DNA of 64,000 nt from Marinactinospora thermotolerans DSM 45154 (GCF_900167435.1 NZ_FUWS01000007.1:163522-227521); one strand, 5' to 3'. Numbered from the stretch's first letter, positions 16,917 through 26,445 are shown. Translations and numbers: made by a program. The notes: generated by a model not told the origin, from the letters alone.

Positions 16917-17670
16917 AGCACATCTCCTCAGTAGACGGGATTGACCAATGACTACGAGCCCGACGGGCGTGTCCGACCGTCCGGTCTACACGCCGTGGCA
17001 TCCGCGCGCGACCGTGTCCGTGACACGTGTACGCCGAGCAGGGCTCGCGGATGGCCGAGGTTTCCAGGGCTCGTGGCGGGCGTCCGGCTTCGACCGCCGA
17101 CCGGTCTGACGCAGGGCGGCCGGAGGGCACAACCGATCACATGGCACAGCTTCGCGCAGAGCCAACGGATCGCCACCAAAACCACCAAAACGTCACCGAA
17201 TCGTCAGGCAGATTAGCACAGCGCACCCAACCGGACGCTCGCCCGAAGGTGCGCGGCAGACACCCGAAAAGCGCCCTTCACCCACTCCCCTCTTCTTCCG
17301 TGCCGTTTTCCGGATCACCGACCGACCTTAGCCCTTTCCCCGCCACCAAGAGGGCGAATTCCCTCACTCCCTCTCGTTTTCCACTCCGCCGAGCGGGAGG
17401 GGCGTGCGAAACCGTGCAGGCACGGGGCTCACTCCCCGCCTTCCCCTCCCCACCCATCTCGGGAGGCAGTGTGACACACGCAACGAAAAGAGAGGACTTA
17501 TGCCCCTTTTTGTCCTTTTCGAATTCCACGTGTCACGCCTCAGGAAGGGAAAGCCGAAAACCCGGCAGCCCCCTCCACGGCTTTTCCTGGAAGGGGTGGA
17601 CCTGGCATGCCGGAATTCACCACTTCACCTGCGCCTTCCCGTCCGTCGCTCCCGCCGCGCGGGGCTCGGG
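16917..17670. other. 754-base non-coding stretch upstream of cvnA
   Basis: No open frame here has codon use or family content like its neighbours. The stretch 17160-17220 is AT-richer and could hold the cvn promoter on the minus strand. AAAGCCG at 17550-17556 pairs with CGGCTTT at 17578-17584, a weak terminator-like hairpin after the DUF6098 gene. Confidence 0.4.
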
Positions 17671-18132
17671 TCAATCATCGTCGCTTCGGCCTGTGGAGTC
17701 ACGGCCCACGTCGAACCGCTCCTCGTAGCGGGCGCGCGCCTGCCGCACCGCCTCGTCGCCGACCCAGGCGACCGGCGTGACATCGACGAGCAGCGGCTCG
17801 TGGTCGGGTCCGTGCCCCACGACCCGTCCGCGCAACACCCAGGCCCGACGGGACTCCCCCTGTTCGGCGAGGTCGACGTACTTGCAGACCTGGCGCGCCA
17901 CCCAGTCGGCCAACGGACGTTCCCACCAGTCCTCGGCGCTCAGCACGGTCACCGACAGCCCCGGCAACTCCAGCCCGCTCTCGTAGTCCTTGCTCGGCCC
18001 CTCGCCATCACGCTGGGGCCCCTGCGAGTAGCGCAGGTAGAGACCGTGGTCGCGTTCCACCAGTGACGTCAGCTCATCGAGCCCCTCCACCACCGGAAGG
18101 TCCTCGTAGGCGCGTTCCCTGTCCCGTTCCAT
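17671..18132 (-). CDS. DUF6098 family protein
   Basis: The frame from the ATG at 18132 gives 153 residues and matches the actinobacterial DUF6098 pattern: LDELTSLVERDHGLYLRYS, then LPGLSVTVLSAEDWW, VARQVCKYVDL and a C-terminal ARARYEERF helix. Function unknown; it is soluble with no signal peptide. It is divergent from the SDR gene, whose start lies 131 bases away. The open frame extends upstream of the chosen ATG without family-like residues. Confidence 0.75.
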   Translation of the reverse strand: MERDRERAYEDLPVVEGLDELTSLVERDHGLYLRYSQGPQRDGEGPSKDYESGLELPGLSVTVLSAEDWWERPLADWVARQVCKYVDLAEQGESRRAWVLRGRVVGHGPDHEPLLVDVTPVAWVGDEAVRQARARYEERFDVGRDSTGRSDDD

Positions 18133-18263
18133 GTCCGCCGCGGCTACCCGCGGGGAGCCGGGGCATGCCAACGGCAGCCGGACACACGGGGTGTAGCCGT
18201 CCGAGCGGCGGGCAGACGCCCAGGACGACCGGCCATCCCGGCTCAGACGAGGAGGACACCCAA

Positions 18264-19109
18264 TTGTCCGAGAACACACCCCTCCAGGCGGCGGAGAGCG
18301 CGAGCGGGACTTTCGGCGACTACGACCGCGTCGCGATCGTCACCGGCGGTGACAGCGGGATCGGCAGGGCGACGGTGGTCGCCCTGGCCGAGCGCGGCTT
18401 CGACGTGGGACTGACCTACCACGAGGACGAGGAGGGCGCCCGCGGCGCGGCTGAGGAGGTGCGCGCGGCCGGGCGGACGGCCGCCGTGCGCCGGCACGAC
18501 CTGAGGGATCCCCAGACCGCGGCCGGCGTCGTGGAGGAACTGATCGCGGAGCTCGGCGGCGTGGGCGTCCTCGTCAACAACGCCGGCGTCGGCACGCAAC
18601 AGCCGCTCCTCGACATCGACTACGCGCAATGGCGGGACACGCTCGCCGTGGACCTCGACGGCCCCTTCCTGTGCGCGCGCGCCGCCGGACGCCACATGGT
18701 GGCCCAGGGGCGCGGTGGGCGCATCGTCAACGTGACGAGCGTGCACGAGGCCTATCCGCGCGTGGGCGCCGGCCCCTACTGCGCGGCCAAGGGCGGGCTG
18801 CGGATGCTCACGCGCACCCTCGCGCTGGAGCTGAGCGCGCACGGGATCACCGCCAACGCGGTCGCCCCCGGCGAGATCGCCACCCCGATGACCGGGCAGC
18901 ACGAGCAGCCCCCGGTGTCCGGTTCGCGGGGCGGCTACCCGTTGGGGCGCCCCGGCGACGCTCGCGAGGTGGCGTCGGTCATCGCCTTCCTGGCCGGCCC
19001 GGAATCCTCCTATGTGACCGGTGCGACCGTGTTCGTCGACGGGGGCATGACCATGATGGGCCCGCAGGCCTCCGGAGCGCTGGAGACCGGGGAGTGGCGG
19101 GCCGGGTAG
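18264..19109 (+). CDS. SDR-family oxidoreductase
   Basis: A TTG at 18264 is chosen because ACGAGGAGGA stands seven bases before it, giving 281 residues. The protein is a classical SDR: VTGGDSGIGRA cofactor loop, NNAG, and YCAAKGG active-site pair, ending in VTGATVFVDGGMTMMGP. The extra N-terminal 25 residues and the sequence resemble glucose 1-dehydrogenase/YhdF-like stress SDRs more than biosynthetic FabG. It is convergent with the phosphoesterase gene. Substrate unknown. Confidence 0.85.
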   Translation: MSENTPLQAAESASGTFGDYDRVAIVTGGDSGIGRATVVALAERGFDVGLTYHEDEEGARGAAEEVRAAGRTAAVRRHDLRDPQTAAGVVEELIAELGGVGVLVNNAGVGTQQPLLDIDYAQWRDTLAVDLDGPFLCARAAGRHMVAQGRGGRIVNVTSVHEAYPRVGAGPYCAAKGGLRMLTRTLALELSAHGITANAVAPGEIATPMTGQHEQPPVSGSRGGYPLGRPGDAREVASVIAFLAGPESSYVTGATVFVDGGMTMMGPQASGALETGEWRAG

Positions 19110-19121
19110 GGGCGGCCCGTC

Positions 19122-19616
19122 TCAGTCCAGGGCGTGCAGCTCGACGTCGGTGAGCGCGCCGTCGGCGGCCCGGGCGGTGAGGTAGGTGTGGTGCGGCTGC
19201 CGGCGCCGGTCCGTGGGCGATCCGGGGTTGAGCAACCGCAGCCCATTGGGCGCGGTGGAGTCCCACGGGATGTGGGAGTGGCCGAACACGAGCACGTCGG
19301 TGTCGGGGAAACGCCCGGCGCAGCGCTTCTCCCGGCCACGCGCCGGCCCGGTCTCGTGGACCACCGCGAAGCGCACCCCGCCGAGTTCGGCCCGGGCGAC
19401 CTCGGGAAGGCGGTGGCGAAGGGGCGGGCCGTCGTTGTTGCCGTAGACGGCGAGGAGTCGGGGCGCCCGCCTTTCCAGGGCGTCCAGCGAGGCCAGGTCG
19501 CACCAGTCGCCGGCGTGGATGACGACGTCGCAGCGATCCACCTCCTCCCACACGCGAGCGGGCAGGTCACGGGCGCGCCGTGGGATGTGGGTGTCGGACA
19601 GGATCAGCAGTCGCAT
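19122..19616 (-). CDS. YfcE/MJ0936-type metallophosphoesterase
   Basis: The ATG at 19616 follows GGGGAAGGGAGAGGGG and gives 164 residues, the normal family length. Metal ligands are visible in LILSDTHIP (D-x-H), HAGDWCD (GD), YGNND (GNND) and FGHSHIP (GHxH). This small calcineurin-like family hydrolyses phosphodiesters, mostly on unknown natural substrates. It stands alone. Confidence 0.88.
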   Translation of the reverse strand: MRLLILSDTHIPRRARDLPARVWEEVDRCDVVIHAGDWCDLASLDALERRAPRLLAVYGNNDGPPLRHRLPEVARAELGGVRFAVVHETGPARGREKRCAGRFPDTDVLVFGHSHIPWDSTAPNGLRLLNPGSPTDRRRQPHHTYLTARAADGALTDVELHALD

Positions 19617-19980
19617 ACCCCTCTCCCTTCCCCTCTGGCCGGCCACGACCCGAAGGCCCTCAGCCGGATGAGTCGAGTCCTCGGGGTCGTTTCCGTCCCT
19701 TATCTCCGCTCCGGCTCCGAAGGGGCGCGGTGGACGACGTCGAGATCGCAGAGCCGGAGGCCATAGGGGCGCGGGAGGCTCCCGGCCGAACGCGGACGCC
19801 GCCCCGCCCTGTTCCATCGGGCGAGGCGGCGGGCGGATGGCGGGTGCCGCCCGCGCACCGGGCGGCGTCGAGGAGGAGCGGGGGATCGAGGTCCGCGGCG
19901 CCGGCCTGGCGCCTTGCCGGTCTCCTGGCCGTGGCCGGTCGATCAGCGGTGTCGCAAACCCCCGAATCCGCCGTCGTGGG
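19617..19980. other. intergenic stretch without recognisable features
   Basis: This lies between the phosphoesterase start and the exporter permease stop, both minus strand. Open frames crossing it are shadows of neighbours. A phosphoesterase promoter probably lies near its left end; nothing else was recognised. Confidence 0.4.
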
Positions 19981-20778
19981 TCAGCGGGCGGTCCTGCGCT
20001 CGAACAGCCGTTGTGCCACGACCATGGCGACCACGAGGATGCCGACGCACCAGGCGAGGGCGACCAGCGCCTGGTCTCCGGCGGTCCCCTGCATCATCAG
20101 GGCGCGGACGGTCTCGGTGATCGGGGTGATCGGCTGATGCTCGGAGAAGGCCCGCAGCACGGCGGGCATGGTCTCGGGCGGCACGAACGCGCTGCTCAGG
20201 TAGGGCAGGAAAAGGACGAAGAAGCTGAATCCGCTGGCCCCATCGGCGCTGCGGGCCACCAGGCCCAAGCAGACCGAGACCCAGGAGACCGCGAGGACGT
20301 AGAGCAGGACCAGACCGATCACCGCGCCCCAGTCCAGGAGCCCGGCCTCGGGGCGGAACCCCACGAGCAGGGCGGTGAGCAGGACGAGGAAGGTGGCGAA
20401 CAGGTTGCGCGCCAGGCTGGCCAGAACGTGGCCGACGAGGACGGCCGATCGGGTGATGGGCATCGAGCGGAAGCGGTCGATGACGCCATTGGTCATGTCG
20501 TTGTGGACGCTGACGGCGGTGATGGCCGCACCGTATCCGGCGCAGAGCAGGACCACCCCGGGAACGACGTAGTCGATGTAGTCGCCATCGGTCCGGATGG
20601 CGCCACCGAACACGTAGACGAACAGGAGGAGCAGCAGGATCGGAAGCAGCACCCCGATGAGCAGGGAGTCCGGGGCGCGCAGGACGCGGCGCAGGCTACG
20701 GCCGGTCATCGTGGCGGAGTCGGCGAAGGCGCGCGCGATCCTCGGGGCGGGCGCCCGGGGAGGGGATTGGACGGTCAT
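19981..20778 (-). CDS. ABC-2 type exporter permease (DrrB-like)
   Basis: This is a 265-residue membrane protein of the daunorubicin-resistance DrrB class, with six hydrophobic segments. The family stretch IDRFRSMPITRSAVLVGHV links the second and third segments. It overlaps the ATPase gene by four bases and should form the pore of a drug or lipid exporter in the cytoplasmic membrane. The exported compound is unknown. Confidence 0.9.
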   Translation of the reverse strand: MTVQSPPRAPAPRIARAFADSATMTGRSLRRVLRAPDSLLIGVLLPILLLLLFVYVFGGAIRTDGDYIDYVVPGVVLLCAGYGAAITAVSVHNDMTNGVIDRFRSMPITRSAVLVGHVLASLARNLFATFLVLLTALLVGFRPEAGLLDWGAVIGLVLLYVLAVSWVSVCLGLVARSADGASGFSFFVLFLPYLSSAFVPPETMPAVLRAFSEHQPITPITETVRALMMQGTAGDQALVALAWCVGILVVAMVVAQRLFERRTAR

Positions 20779-21731
20779 CGGTGGATCTCCTCGGGCTGGG
20801 TCTGGTGACCGGTCAGGGTGAGGAACACGTCGTCGAGGGTCGGTTTGCGCAGGACCAGCCGGTCGATGACGGCGTCATGGCGGTCCAGGCGGTCCAGGAG
20901 CGACTTGATCTGTCCGACGCTGCCGTCGGCGTCGACGGTCAGCAGGAGTTCCTCGGGTGCGGGATGGACCCCGGCCCCCGCCAGGACGGCGGCGGCCTGG
21001 CGGTAGTCGTCCTCGGTGGCGAAGCGCAGCTCGACGCACTCTCCGGGGGCACCGCGCTTGAGTTCGTCGGGGGTCCCCTCGGCGACGACCCGGCCGCCGT
21101 CGATGACGGCGATCCGGTCGGCGAGTCGGTCGGCCTCCTCCAGGTACTGCGTGGTCAGCAGCACGGTGACCCCCTCGCGGGTGAGTTCGGTGACGGCCGC
21201 CCACATCTCCTGCCTGCTGCGGGGGTCCAGTCCGGTGGTGGGTTCGTCGAGGAAGAGGACGGTGGGACGGGTGACGAGGCCGGCCGCGAGGTCGAGCCTG
21301 CGGCGCATCCCCCCGGAGTAGGTCGCGACCCGGCGCCGCGCCGCGCCGCCCAGTCCGAACCGGTCGAGCAGCTCGTGAGCCCGGGTCCGGGCGCCGGCGC
21401 GGCCCAATCCGCCCAGACGCCCCATCATCACCAGGTTCTCCTCGCCGGTGAGGAGCTCATCGACGGCCGCGTACTGCCCGGTCAGGCTGATCGCGCCGCG
21501 CACCCGGTCCGCTTCGCGCACGACGTCGAACCCGGCGACCTTCGCCCGGCCGGCGTCGGGCGGGATGAGGGTCGACAGGATCCGCACCATGGTGGTCTTA
21601 CCCGCGCCGTTGGGTCCCAGCAGCGCGTAGACCGTCCCTGCGGTGACGTCCAGGTCGACGCCTCGGAGTACGGCGGTTCGGCCGAACGCCTTCTCCAGTC
21701 CGGCCACGTGGATGCTCGCGTCGTCGGTCAC
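20775..21731 (-). CDS. ABC exporter ATPase (DrrA-like)
   Basis: The GTG at 21731 follows GAAGGGGG and gives 318 residues. Motifs are Walker A GPNGAGKTT, signature SGGMRRRLDLA, Walker B VLFLDEPTTGLDP, and the DrrA-type C-terminal domain (KPTLDDVFLTLTG). An in-frame start at 21764 would put coding sequence over the tandem operator, so the shorter form is preferred. It is coupled to the permease downstream and divergent from the TetR regulator, a classic regulated efflux locus. Confidence 0.92.
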   Translation of the reverse strand: MTDDASIHVAGLEKAFGRTAVLRGVDLDVTAGTVYALLGPNGAGKTTMVRILSTLIPPDAGRAKVAGFDVVREADRVRGAISLTGQYAAVDELLTGEENLVMMGRLGGLGRAGARTRAHELLDRFGLGGAARRRVATYSGGMRRRLDLAAGLVTRPTVLFLDEPTTGLDPRSRQEMWAAVTELTREGVTVLLTTQYLEEADRLADRIAVIDGGRVVAEGTPDELKRGAPGECVELRFATEDDYRQAAAVLAGAGVHPAPEELLLTVDADGSVGQIKSLLDRLDRHDAVIDRLVLRKPTLDDVFLTLTGHQTQPEEIHR

Positions 21732-21749
21732 GCGCCCACCCCCTTCTAT

Positions 21750-21764
21750 GTGTATGGCGTACAC
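21750..21764. promoter_or_regulatory. TetR-type operator, site 1
   Basis: GTGTA-N5-TACAC, a perfect inverted repeat in the DrrAB-TetR divergent region. Its centre is exactly 20 bp from that of site 2. Confidence 0.7.
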
Positions 21765-21769
21765 GCAAT

Positions 21770-21784
21770 GTGTATCTTATACAC
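21770..21784. promoter_or_regulatory. TetR-type operator, site 2
   Basis: GTGTA-N5-TACAC again, here with longer arms (ATGTGTAT, CTT, ATACACAT at 21768-21786). The two sites cover the AT-rich promoter region serving both directions. Confidence 0.72.
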
Positions 21785-21825
21785 ATCGTTAGGATGGCGG
21801 GTCAAGGACGGATGGGGGGTGGACG

Positions 21826-22602
21826 GTGGCCATGCAGGGCGACACCGGCGAGAACGGCGATTCGCTGCCCCCTTTCCTGGAGACCCTCTGGGGACTGCGC
21901 GCCCCCTCGCGCCGGTCCCGTCCCGCCCTCTCCCTGGGGCGCATCGTCGGGGCGGCCATCGAGATCGCCGACGGCGACGGCCTGGGCGCCGTCTCCATGG
22001 GGCGCGTCGCCGAACGGCTGGGCTTCACCACCATGGCGCTGTACCGGCACGTCCGCGGCAAGGACGAGCTCCTCGCCGCGATGCTCGACTCCGCCATCGG
22101 CGCTCCCCCCGACCTGTCCGGCCGGGACGGCTGGCGTAGCGGCCTGGAGGAGTGGGCGCGGGCCCAGTTCGCGGTGCTCCAGCGCCATCCCTGGATCCCC
22201 CAGGTCCCGCTCAGCGGCCCACCGCTGACCCCGAACGCGCTGGCCTGGCTGGACGCGGGCCTGGCCTGCCTGGCGGAGACCCGCCTGCACGAGGCGGAGA
22301 AGATCGCCGTGATGATGCTGCTGGACGGGCACGTCCGCCGCGAGGCGAAGACCGTGCAGGAACTCCAGCAGAGCGGGTGGCAGACCGGCGCGGCGGCGAC
22401 GGCCTCCTATGGGCGGACGCTGGCCCGGCTGGTCACCCCCGAGGACTTCCCGGCCCTGCGCGCCGCCCTCGACTCCGGCGTCTTCGGCGCCGACCTGGAG
22501 GGCTACACCTCCAGCGACGTCGCCTTCGGCCTGCGCCTGCTGCTCGACGGGGTCGAACAGCTCGTCCGCTCACGCGACACCGCCTTCCCCACGGGGGGTT
22601 GA
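21826..22602 (+). CDS. TetR-family repressor of the adjacent exporter
   Basis: This 258-residue TetR/AcrR regulator has its HTH at about residues 40-85 (LSLGRIVGAAIEIAD...MGRVAERLGFTTMALYRHV) and the larger TetR_C_1-type ligand domain with a PLSGPPLTPNA loop. GTG at 21826 or ATG at 21832 could be the start. It is divergent from drrAB-like genes and almost certainly binds the two GTGTA-N5-TACAC sites between them, repressing both directions until a ligand is bound. The ligand, probably the exported compound, is unknown. Confidence 0.9.
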   Translation: MAMQGDTGENGDSLPPFLETLWGLRAPSRRSRPALSLGRIVGAAIEIADGDGLGAVSMGRVAERLGFTTMALYRHVRGKDELLAAMLDSAIGAPPDLSGRDGWRSGLEEWARAQFAVLQRHPWIPQVPLSGPPLTPNALAWLDAGLACLAETRLHEAEKIAVMMLLDGHVRREAKTVQELQQSGWQTGAAATASYGRTLARLVTPEDFPALRAALDSGVFGADLEGYTSSDVAFGLRLLLDGVEQLVRSRDTAFPTGG

Positions 22603-22626
22603 CACCACACGGCCCCCCGGTAAGGT
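22599..22626 (+). promoter_or_regulatory. promoter of the NlpC/P60 gene
   Basis: TTGACA (22599-22604), a 16-base spacer and TAAGGT (22621-22626): a good vegetative promoter overlapping the end of the tetR gene. Transcription would begin near 22633, leaving a leader of about 330 bases. Confidence 0.65.
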
Positions 22627-22632
22627 GCTGCA

Positions 22633-22966
22633 CCGTGCCCGCGGAGGAGGCTCCGACACGGCGGCCTGACGCTCCGTTTCCACGGTGGGCCTCGCGACAG
22701 GGCGAAGGCCCGCGGCCGGTCTCCTTCTGATCCCCGCTCCCGCTTCCCACGCGCTCGAAGGCGCGCCCGCGGAGCGCGTGGACACTTTCACCGATGCGCA
22801 TGACGACGGCGAGGACGCCGCGCGTGTGACGGGACCCGGCGTTCGTCTCCGGGCCCTCGCCCCGCTCTTCCAGGGTGGGCGGGCCGGCCCCCACGGGCCT
22901 TTCCTCCGCTTCCCGACACCGCTCCGCGCCTTCACGGCGGAGCGTCCCGATTCACGGGAGGAATCC
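22633..22966 (+). promoter_or_regulatory. long structured 5' leader of the NlpC/P60 gene
   Basis: The promoter and the NlpC/P60 start are about 330 bases apart and no gene lies between. The leader holds a perfect 10-bp stem (CCACGCGCTC at 22747-22756 with GAGCGCGTGG at 22772-22781, 15-base loop) and other GC-rich complementary stretches. Actinobacterial wall hydrolase genes are often preceded by cyclic-di-AMP (ydaO) riboswitches; the conserved ydaO blocks were looked for and not convincingly found. Confidence 0.4.
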
Positions 22967-23452
22967 ATGCACACCACCACGATCACCACCTCCGTCCGGC
23001 GCCGCTGCGCCGGAATCCTCCTGGCCACCGCGCTGACGGCCACCGCGTTCTCGGTGTCCGGCCTGACCGGCGCCGCGCCGGCGCAGGCCGCCTCCACCAC
23101 GGCGCACGAGGCCGCGCGGCACGCGCAGGAGAAGATCGGTTTCCCCTACGAGTACGGCGGGAGCGGACCGGACTCCTTCGACTGCTCCGGGCTGATCCAG
23201 TGGTCCTACCGCCAGGCCGGAGTGGACCTGCCCCGCACCACCTACGACCAGCACGAGGCCGGCACCCCGGTGGACCGGGACGATCTGCGCTACGGCGACC
23301 TGCTGTTCTTCTACGAGGGGCCCGGTCACGCCGGGATCTACATCGGCGACGGACGGATGGTGCACGCCCCCGGTTCCGGGGACGAGGTGGAGACGGTGAG
23401 CCTGTCGGGCCACTTCGAGGCCAACCTCACCGGCGCCGTCCGCGTGGCCTGA
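22967..23452 (+). CDS. secreted NlpC/P60 peptidoglycan hydrolase
   Basis: The ATG at 22967 with GGGAGGA before it gives 161 residues. A Sec signal (residues 1-41, cut after APAQA) is followed directly by the NlpC/P60 domain. The catalytic triad is visible: Cys73 in FDCSGL, His121 in GPGHAGIYIG and a third polar residue near His133. It should cleave the D-Glu-to-mDAP peptide bond outside the cell. There is no wall-binding domain, so this is the minimal form. A strong terminator follows. Confidence 0.92.
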   Translation: MHTTTITTSVRRRCAGILLATALTATAFSVSGLTGAAPAQAASTTAHEAARHAQEKIGFPYEYGGSGPDSFDCSGLIQWSYRQAGVDLPRTTYDQHEAGTPVDRDDLRYGDLLFFYEGPGHAGIYIGDGRMVHAPGSGDEVETVSLSGHFEANLTGAVRVA

Positions 23453-23458
23453 CCTCGC

Positions 23459-23498
23459 CCCCGGCCGGGTGGGCCCTCCTCACACCGGCCGGGGGTTT
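23459..23498 (+). terminator. terminator of the NlpC/P60 gene
   Basis: CCCCGGCCGG (23459-23468) pairs with CCGGCCGGGG (23485-23494), followed by GTTT. A second hairpin, AACCCCGC/GCGGGGTT, follows at 23500-23518. Confidence 0.8.
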
Positions 23499-23630
23499 CA
23501 ACCCCGCCCGGCGGGGTTAGTCGGGGGCCATGCCCACGGCTTTCCACGGTCTTGGACGGCGGTGGAACCGGGCCGTGGGCGCCTGCCGGGCCGGACGGCC
23601 ACGCCGAGAGGAGCATGGGGGTATCACCCG

Positions 23631-26150
23631 ATGACGCACGATTTCCCGTCCCACGGCGGTTACGACCCGGGCTCCTTCGAGGAGTTCCTGGCCCGCTTCT
23701 TCGGAGCGGGGGGACCGCGGCGGCCGGTGCGGCGCGTCGACATCTCCCAGCTCATGGACGACGAGGCACGGCAGGTGGTGAACGAGGCGTTCGCCCGCGC
23801 GGCCCAGTCCGGCCGCTCCGATCTGGACGCCGGGCACATCCTGTGGGCGCTGCTGCGGCACGAGGGCACCCGCGCCCTGGTGTCACGGGCGGGCGGCGAC
23901 CCCGACCGGTTGGAGCAGGCACTCGGGGACACACCGACCGATCAGCCCGTCCCCCAGAGTCCACCGACGTTGACCCCGGCGGCGAAGCGGACCCTGCTGG
24001 ACGCCCACCAGATCGCCCGCGCGCTCGGACACTCCTACATCAGCCCACCGCACCTGCTGTTCGCGCTCGCCGTGAACGACGAGAGTCCCATCGGCCGACT
24101 GCTCGCCGAATCCGGCGTCACCCCGAACACCCTCCAGGCCGCCGCCGGCGGGGAACGGCCGCCGGGGCAGGGCGGCACGGCCAAGAGTTCAACGCCCAAC
24201 CTGGACGAGCACGGCACCGACCTGACCGCGTTGGCCCGCGAGGGCCGGCTGGACCCGGTGGTGGGCCGCGACGAGGAGATCGAACAGGCCATCGAGGTCC
24301 TGGCGCGGCGCCGCAAGAACAACCCGGTGCTGATCGGCGACCCGGGCGTCGGCAAGACCGCGATCGCCGAGGGGATCGCCCGCCGCATCACCGACGACGA
24401 TGTCCCCGAGACGCTGCGCGGACGGCGGCTGGTCCAGCTCGACCTGGCCGGCGTCGTCGCCGGCACCCGCTACCGGGGCGACTTCGAGGAGCGGTTGAAG
24501 AACCTCGTGGACGAGATCCGGGCGAACGCCGGACAGCTGCTCATCTTCATCGACGAACTCCACACGATCGTCGGGGCCGGCGCGGCCGAGGGATCGATGA
24601 GCGCGGGCAACATGCTCAAGCCGGCGCTGGCCCGCGGCGAGCTCCACATCATCGGCGCCACGACCATCGACGAGTACCGCCAGAACATCGAGAAGGACGC
24701 CGCGTTGGAACGCCGCTTCCAGCCGATCCTGGTGCCCGAACCGAGCGTCGAGGACACCATCGAGATCCTGCGCGGCCTGCGCGACCGCTACGAGGCCCAC
24801 CACCAGGTGCGGTTCAGCGACGAGAGCCTGGTCGCCGCCGCCGAGCTGTCCGACCGCTACCTCACCGACCGCTTCCTGCCGGACAAGGCCATCGACCTGA
24901 TGGACCAGGCCGGCGCGCGGGTGCGGCTGCGCGTCAAGACGCCCAGCACGGACCTGCGCGAGCTGGAACAGCGGCTGCGTCAGTTGGAGGAGCGCAAGGA
25001 GCACGCGGTCTTCGAGGAGGACTACGAACAGGCGTCGGCGCTGCGCGACGAGATCAACGAGGTCCGCGAGTCCATCGCGCAGGCCCGCTCGACCGGGACC
25101 GGGGGCGTGCCCGAGGTCGGCGTCGTCGACATCGCCGAGGTGGTCTCGCGGCTGACCTCCATCCCCGTCACCCAGCTGACCCAGGAGGAGCGCGAACGGC
25201 TGGTCAACCTGGAGGAGCACCTGCACGCGCGGGTGATCGGCCAGGACGAGGCGGTGACGGCCGTCGCCGAGGCGATCCGCCGCTCGCGCGCCGGCCTGGC
25301 CGACCCCGACCGCCCCATCGGCAGCTTCCTGTTCCTCGGCCCCACCGGGGTGGGCAAGACCGAGCTGGCGCGTGCGCTGGCCGAGGCCCTGTTCGGCTCT
25401 GAGGAGCGCATGATCCGCTTCGACATGAGCGAGTTCCAGGAACGCCACACCGCCAGCCGGCTGATCGGGGCGCCGCCCGGCTACGTCGGCTACGAGGAGG
25501 CCGGGCAGCTCACCGAGGCGGTGCGGCGCAGTCCGTACGCGGTCGTCCTGCTGGACGAGATCGAGAAGGCCCACCCCGACGTGTTCAACCTGCTGTTGCA
25601 GCTGCTCGACGACGGCCGGCTCACCGACGGCCAGGGGCGGACGGTCGACTTCCGCAACGTCGTCGTCATCATGACGAGCAACCTCGGCTCGGAGCTGATC
25701 ACCAGCAGCGGCCCGATCGGTTTCACCGCCGGCGACGGCACCAGCGGCTCCCAGCTGGAGGATCGGGTGATGAAGCGGCTGCGCGAGGAGTTCCGGCCGG
25801 AGTTCGTCAACCGCATCGACGAGATCATCGTGTTCTCGCAGCTGGCCGAGGAGCAGATCGCCCAGATCACCCGGCTGATGCTGGCCGACACCGAGCGGCG
25901 GCTGCGCGCCCAGGACATCGACGTGGAGTTCACCGACGGCGCGGTCCGCTGGATCGCCGAGCACGGTTACCAGCCGGACTTCGGCGCCCGGCCGCTGGCC
26001 CGCACCATCCAGCGCAACGTCGACAACCGGCTGTCGCGGTTGCTGCTCAACGGGGACATCGACGCCGGCGACCGCGTGATCGTCGGCGTGGACGACGACG
26101 GGCTCTCCTTCCGGACGGAGTCCACGCCGGTCGTCCCGTCCCCGTCGTGA
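23631..26150 (+). CDS. ClpC-like AAA+ unfoldase (Clp protease ATP-binding subunit)
   Basis: This 839-residue HSP100 protein begins with a distinctive acidic/Gly leader ([13 protein letters not shown]) followed by the Clp_N repeats. The first AAA domain has Walker A GDPGVGKT (236-243), the second GPTGVGKT (about 570). Between them a short middle region with a UVR-like motif (residues about 450-480) identifies ClpC rather than Clp[10 protein letters not shown] loop near residue 693 fits the ClpP-docking IGF/LGF loop, so it probably feeds ClpP. The leader and shorter middle region suggest a second, stress-type ClpC. It is followed by a DUF2795 gene 31 bases downstream, probably cotranscribed. 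Confidence 0.88.
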   Translation: MTHDFPSHGGYDPGSFEEFLARFFGAGGPRRPVRRVDISQLMDDEARQVVNEAFARAAQSGRSDLDAGHILWALLRHEGTRALVSRAGGDPDRLEQALGDTPTDQPVPQSPPTLTPAAKRTLLDAHQIARALGHSYISPPHLLFALAVNDESPIGRLLAESGVTPNTLQAAAGGERPPGQGGTAKSSTPNLDEHGTDLTALAREGRLDPVVGRDEEIEQAIEVLARRRKNNPVLIGDPGVGKTAIAEGIARRITDDDVPETLRGRRLVQLDLAGVVAGTRYRGDFEERLKNLVDEIRANAGQLLIFIDELHTIVGAGAAEGSMSAGNMLKPALARGELHIIGATTIDEYRQNIEKDAALERRFQPILVPEPSVEDTIEILRGLRDRYEAHHQVRFSDESLVAAAELSDRYLTDRFLPDKAIDLMDQAGARVRLRVKTPSTDLRELEQRLRQLEERKEHAVFEEDYEQASALRDEINEVRESIAQARSTGTGGVPEVGVVDIAEVVSRLTSIPVTQLTQEERERLVNLEEHLHARVIGQDEAVTAVAEAIRRSRAGLADPDRPIGSFLFLGPTGVGKTELARALAEALFGSEERMIRFDMSEFQERHTASRLIGAPPGYVGYEEAGQLTEAVRRSPYAVVLLDEIEKAHPDVFNLLLQLLDDGRLTDGQGRTVDFRNVVVIMTSNLGSELITSSGPIGFTAGDGTSGSQLEDRVMKRLREEFRPEFVNRIDEIIVFSQLAEEQIAQITRLMLADTERRLRAQDIDVEFTDGAVRWIAEHGYQPDFGARPLARTIQRNVDNRLSRLLLNGDIDAGDRVIVGVDDDGLSFRTESTPVVPSPS

Positions 26151-26181
26151 GTTCGCCGATCCGCCTGATCGAGGAGGCACC

Positions 26182-26445
26182 ATGACCCACCTGCGTGACA
26201 CCAAGGCCGTGGAGCGGGCCCTGTCGGACCTGGACTATCCGGCGGGCAAGGACGAGGTGGTCCGCCACGCCGAACAGGGTGACGCCCCGCAGGAGGTGCT
26301 GCGCGCGCTGCGCGCCCTGCCCCTGGGGGAGTACGCCAACACCGCCGAGGTGCTGCGTTCGCTGCCTCTGGACCCCGACCGCGACACCGGGTCGACACCG
26401 GTGAACCCGATCGAGGAGGAACTCGGCGAGAACCGGGGAAGCTGA
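26182..26445 (+). CDS. DUF2795 domain protein
   Basis: This 87-residue acidic soluble protein of the DUF2795 family has a short helical fold with DYPAGKDEVVRHAEQ and LRALPLGEYANTAEVLRSL. GAGGAGG stands just before the ATG. Function unknown. Its close position after the ClpC-like gene suggests coexpression and possibly a role as a stress or adaptor protein, which is inference only. Confidence 0.82.
   Translation: MTHLRDTKAVERALSDLDYPAGKDEVVRHAEQGDAPQEVLRALRALPLGEYANTAEVLRSLPLDPDRDTGSTPVNPIEEELGENRGS

Noticed and set aside
17404-18066. Plus-strand frame with a start near 17501 preceded by GAGAGGA
   Set aside because: It soon runs antisense to the DUF6098 gene, and its sequence shows no family or periodicity of its own.
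22633-22966. ydaO/cyclic-di-AMP riboswitch
   Set aside because: The position is right for one, but I could not find the conserved sequence blocks; only a long leader with a stem is claimed.
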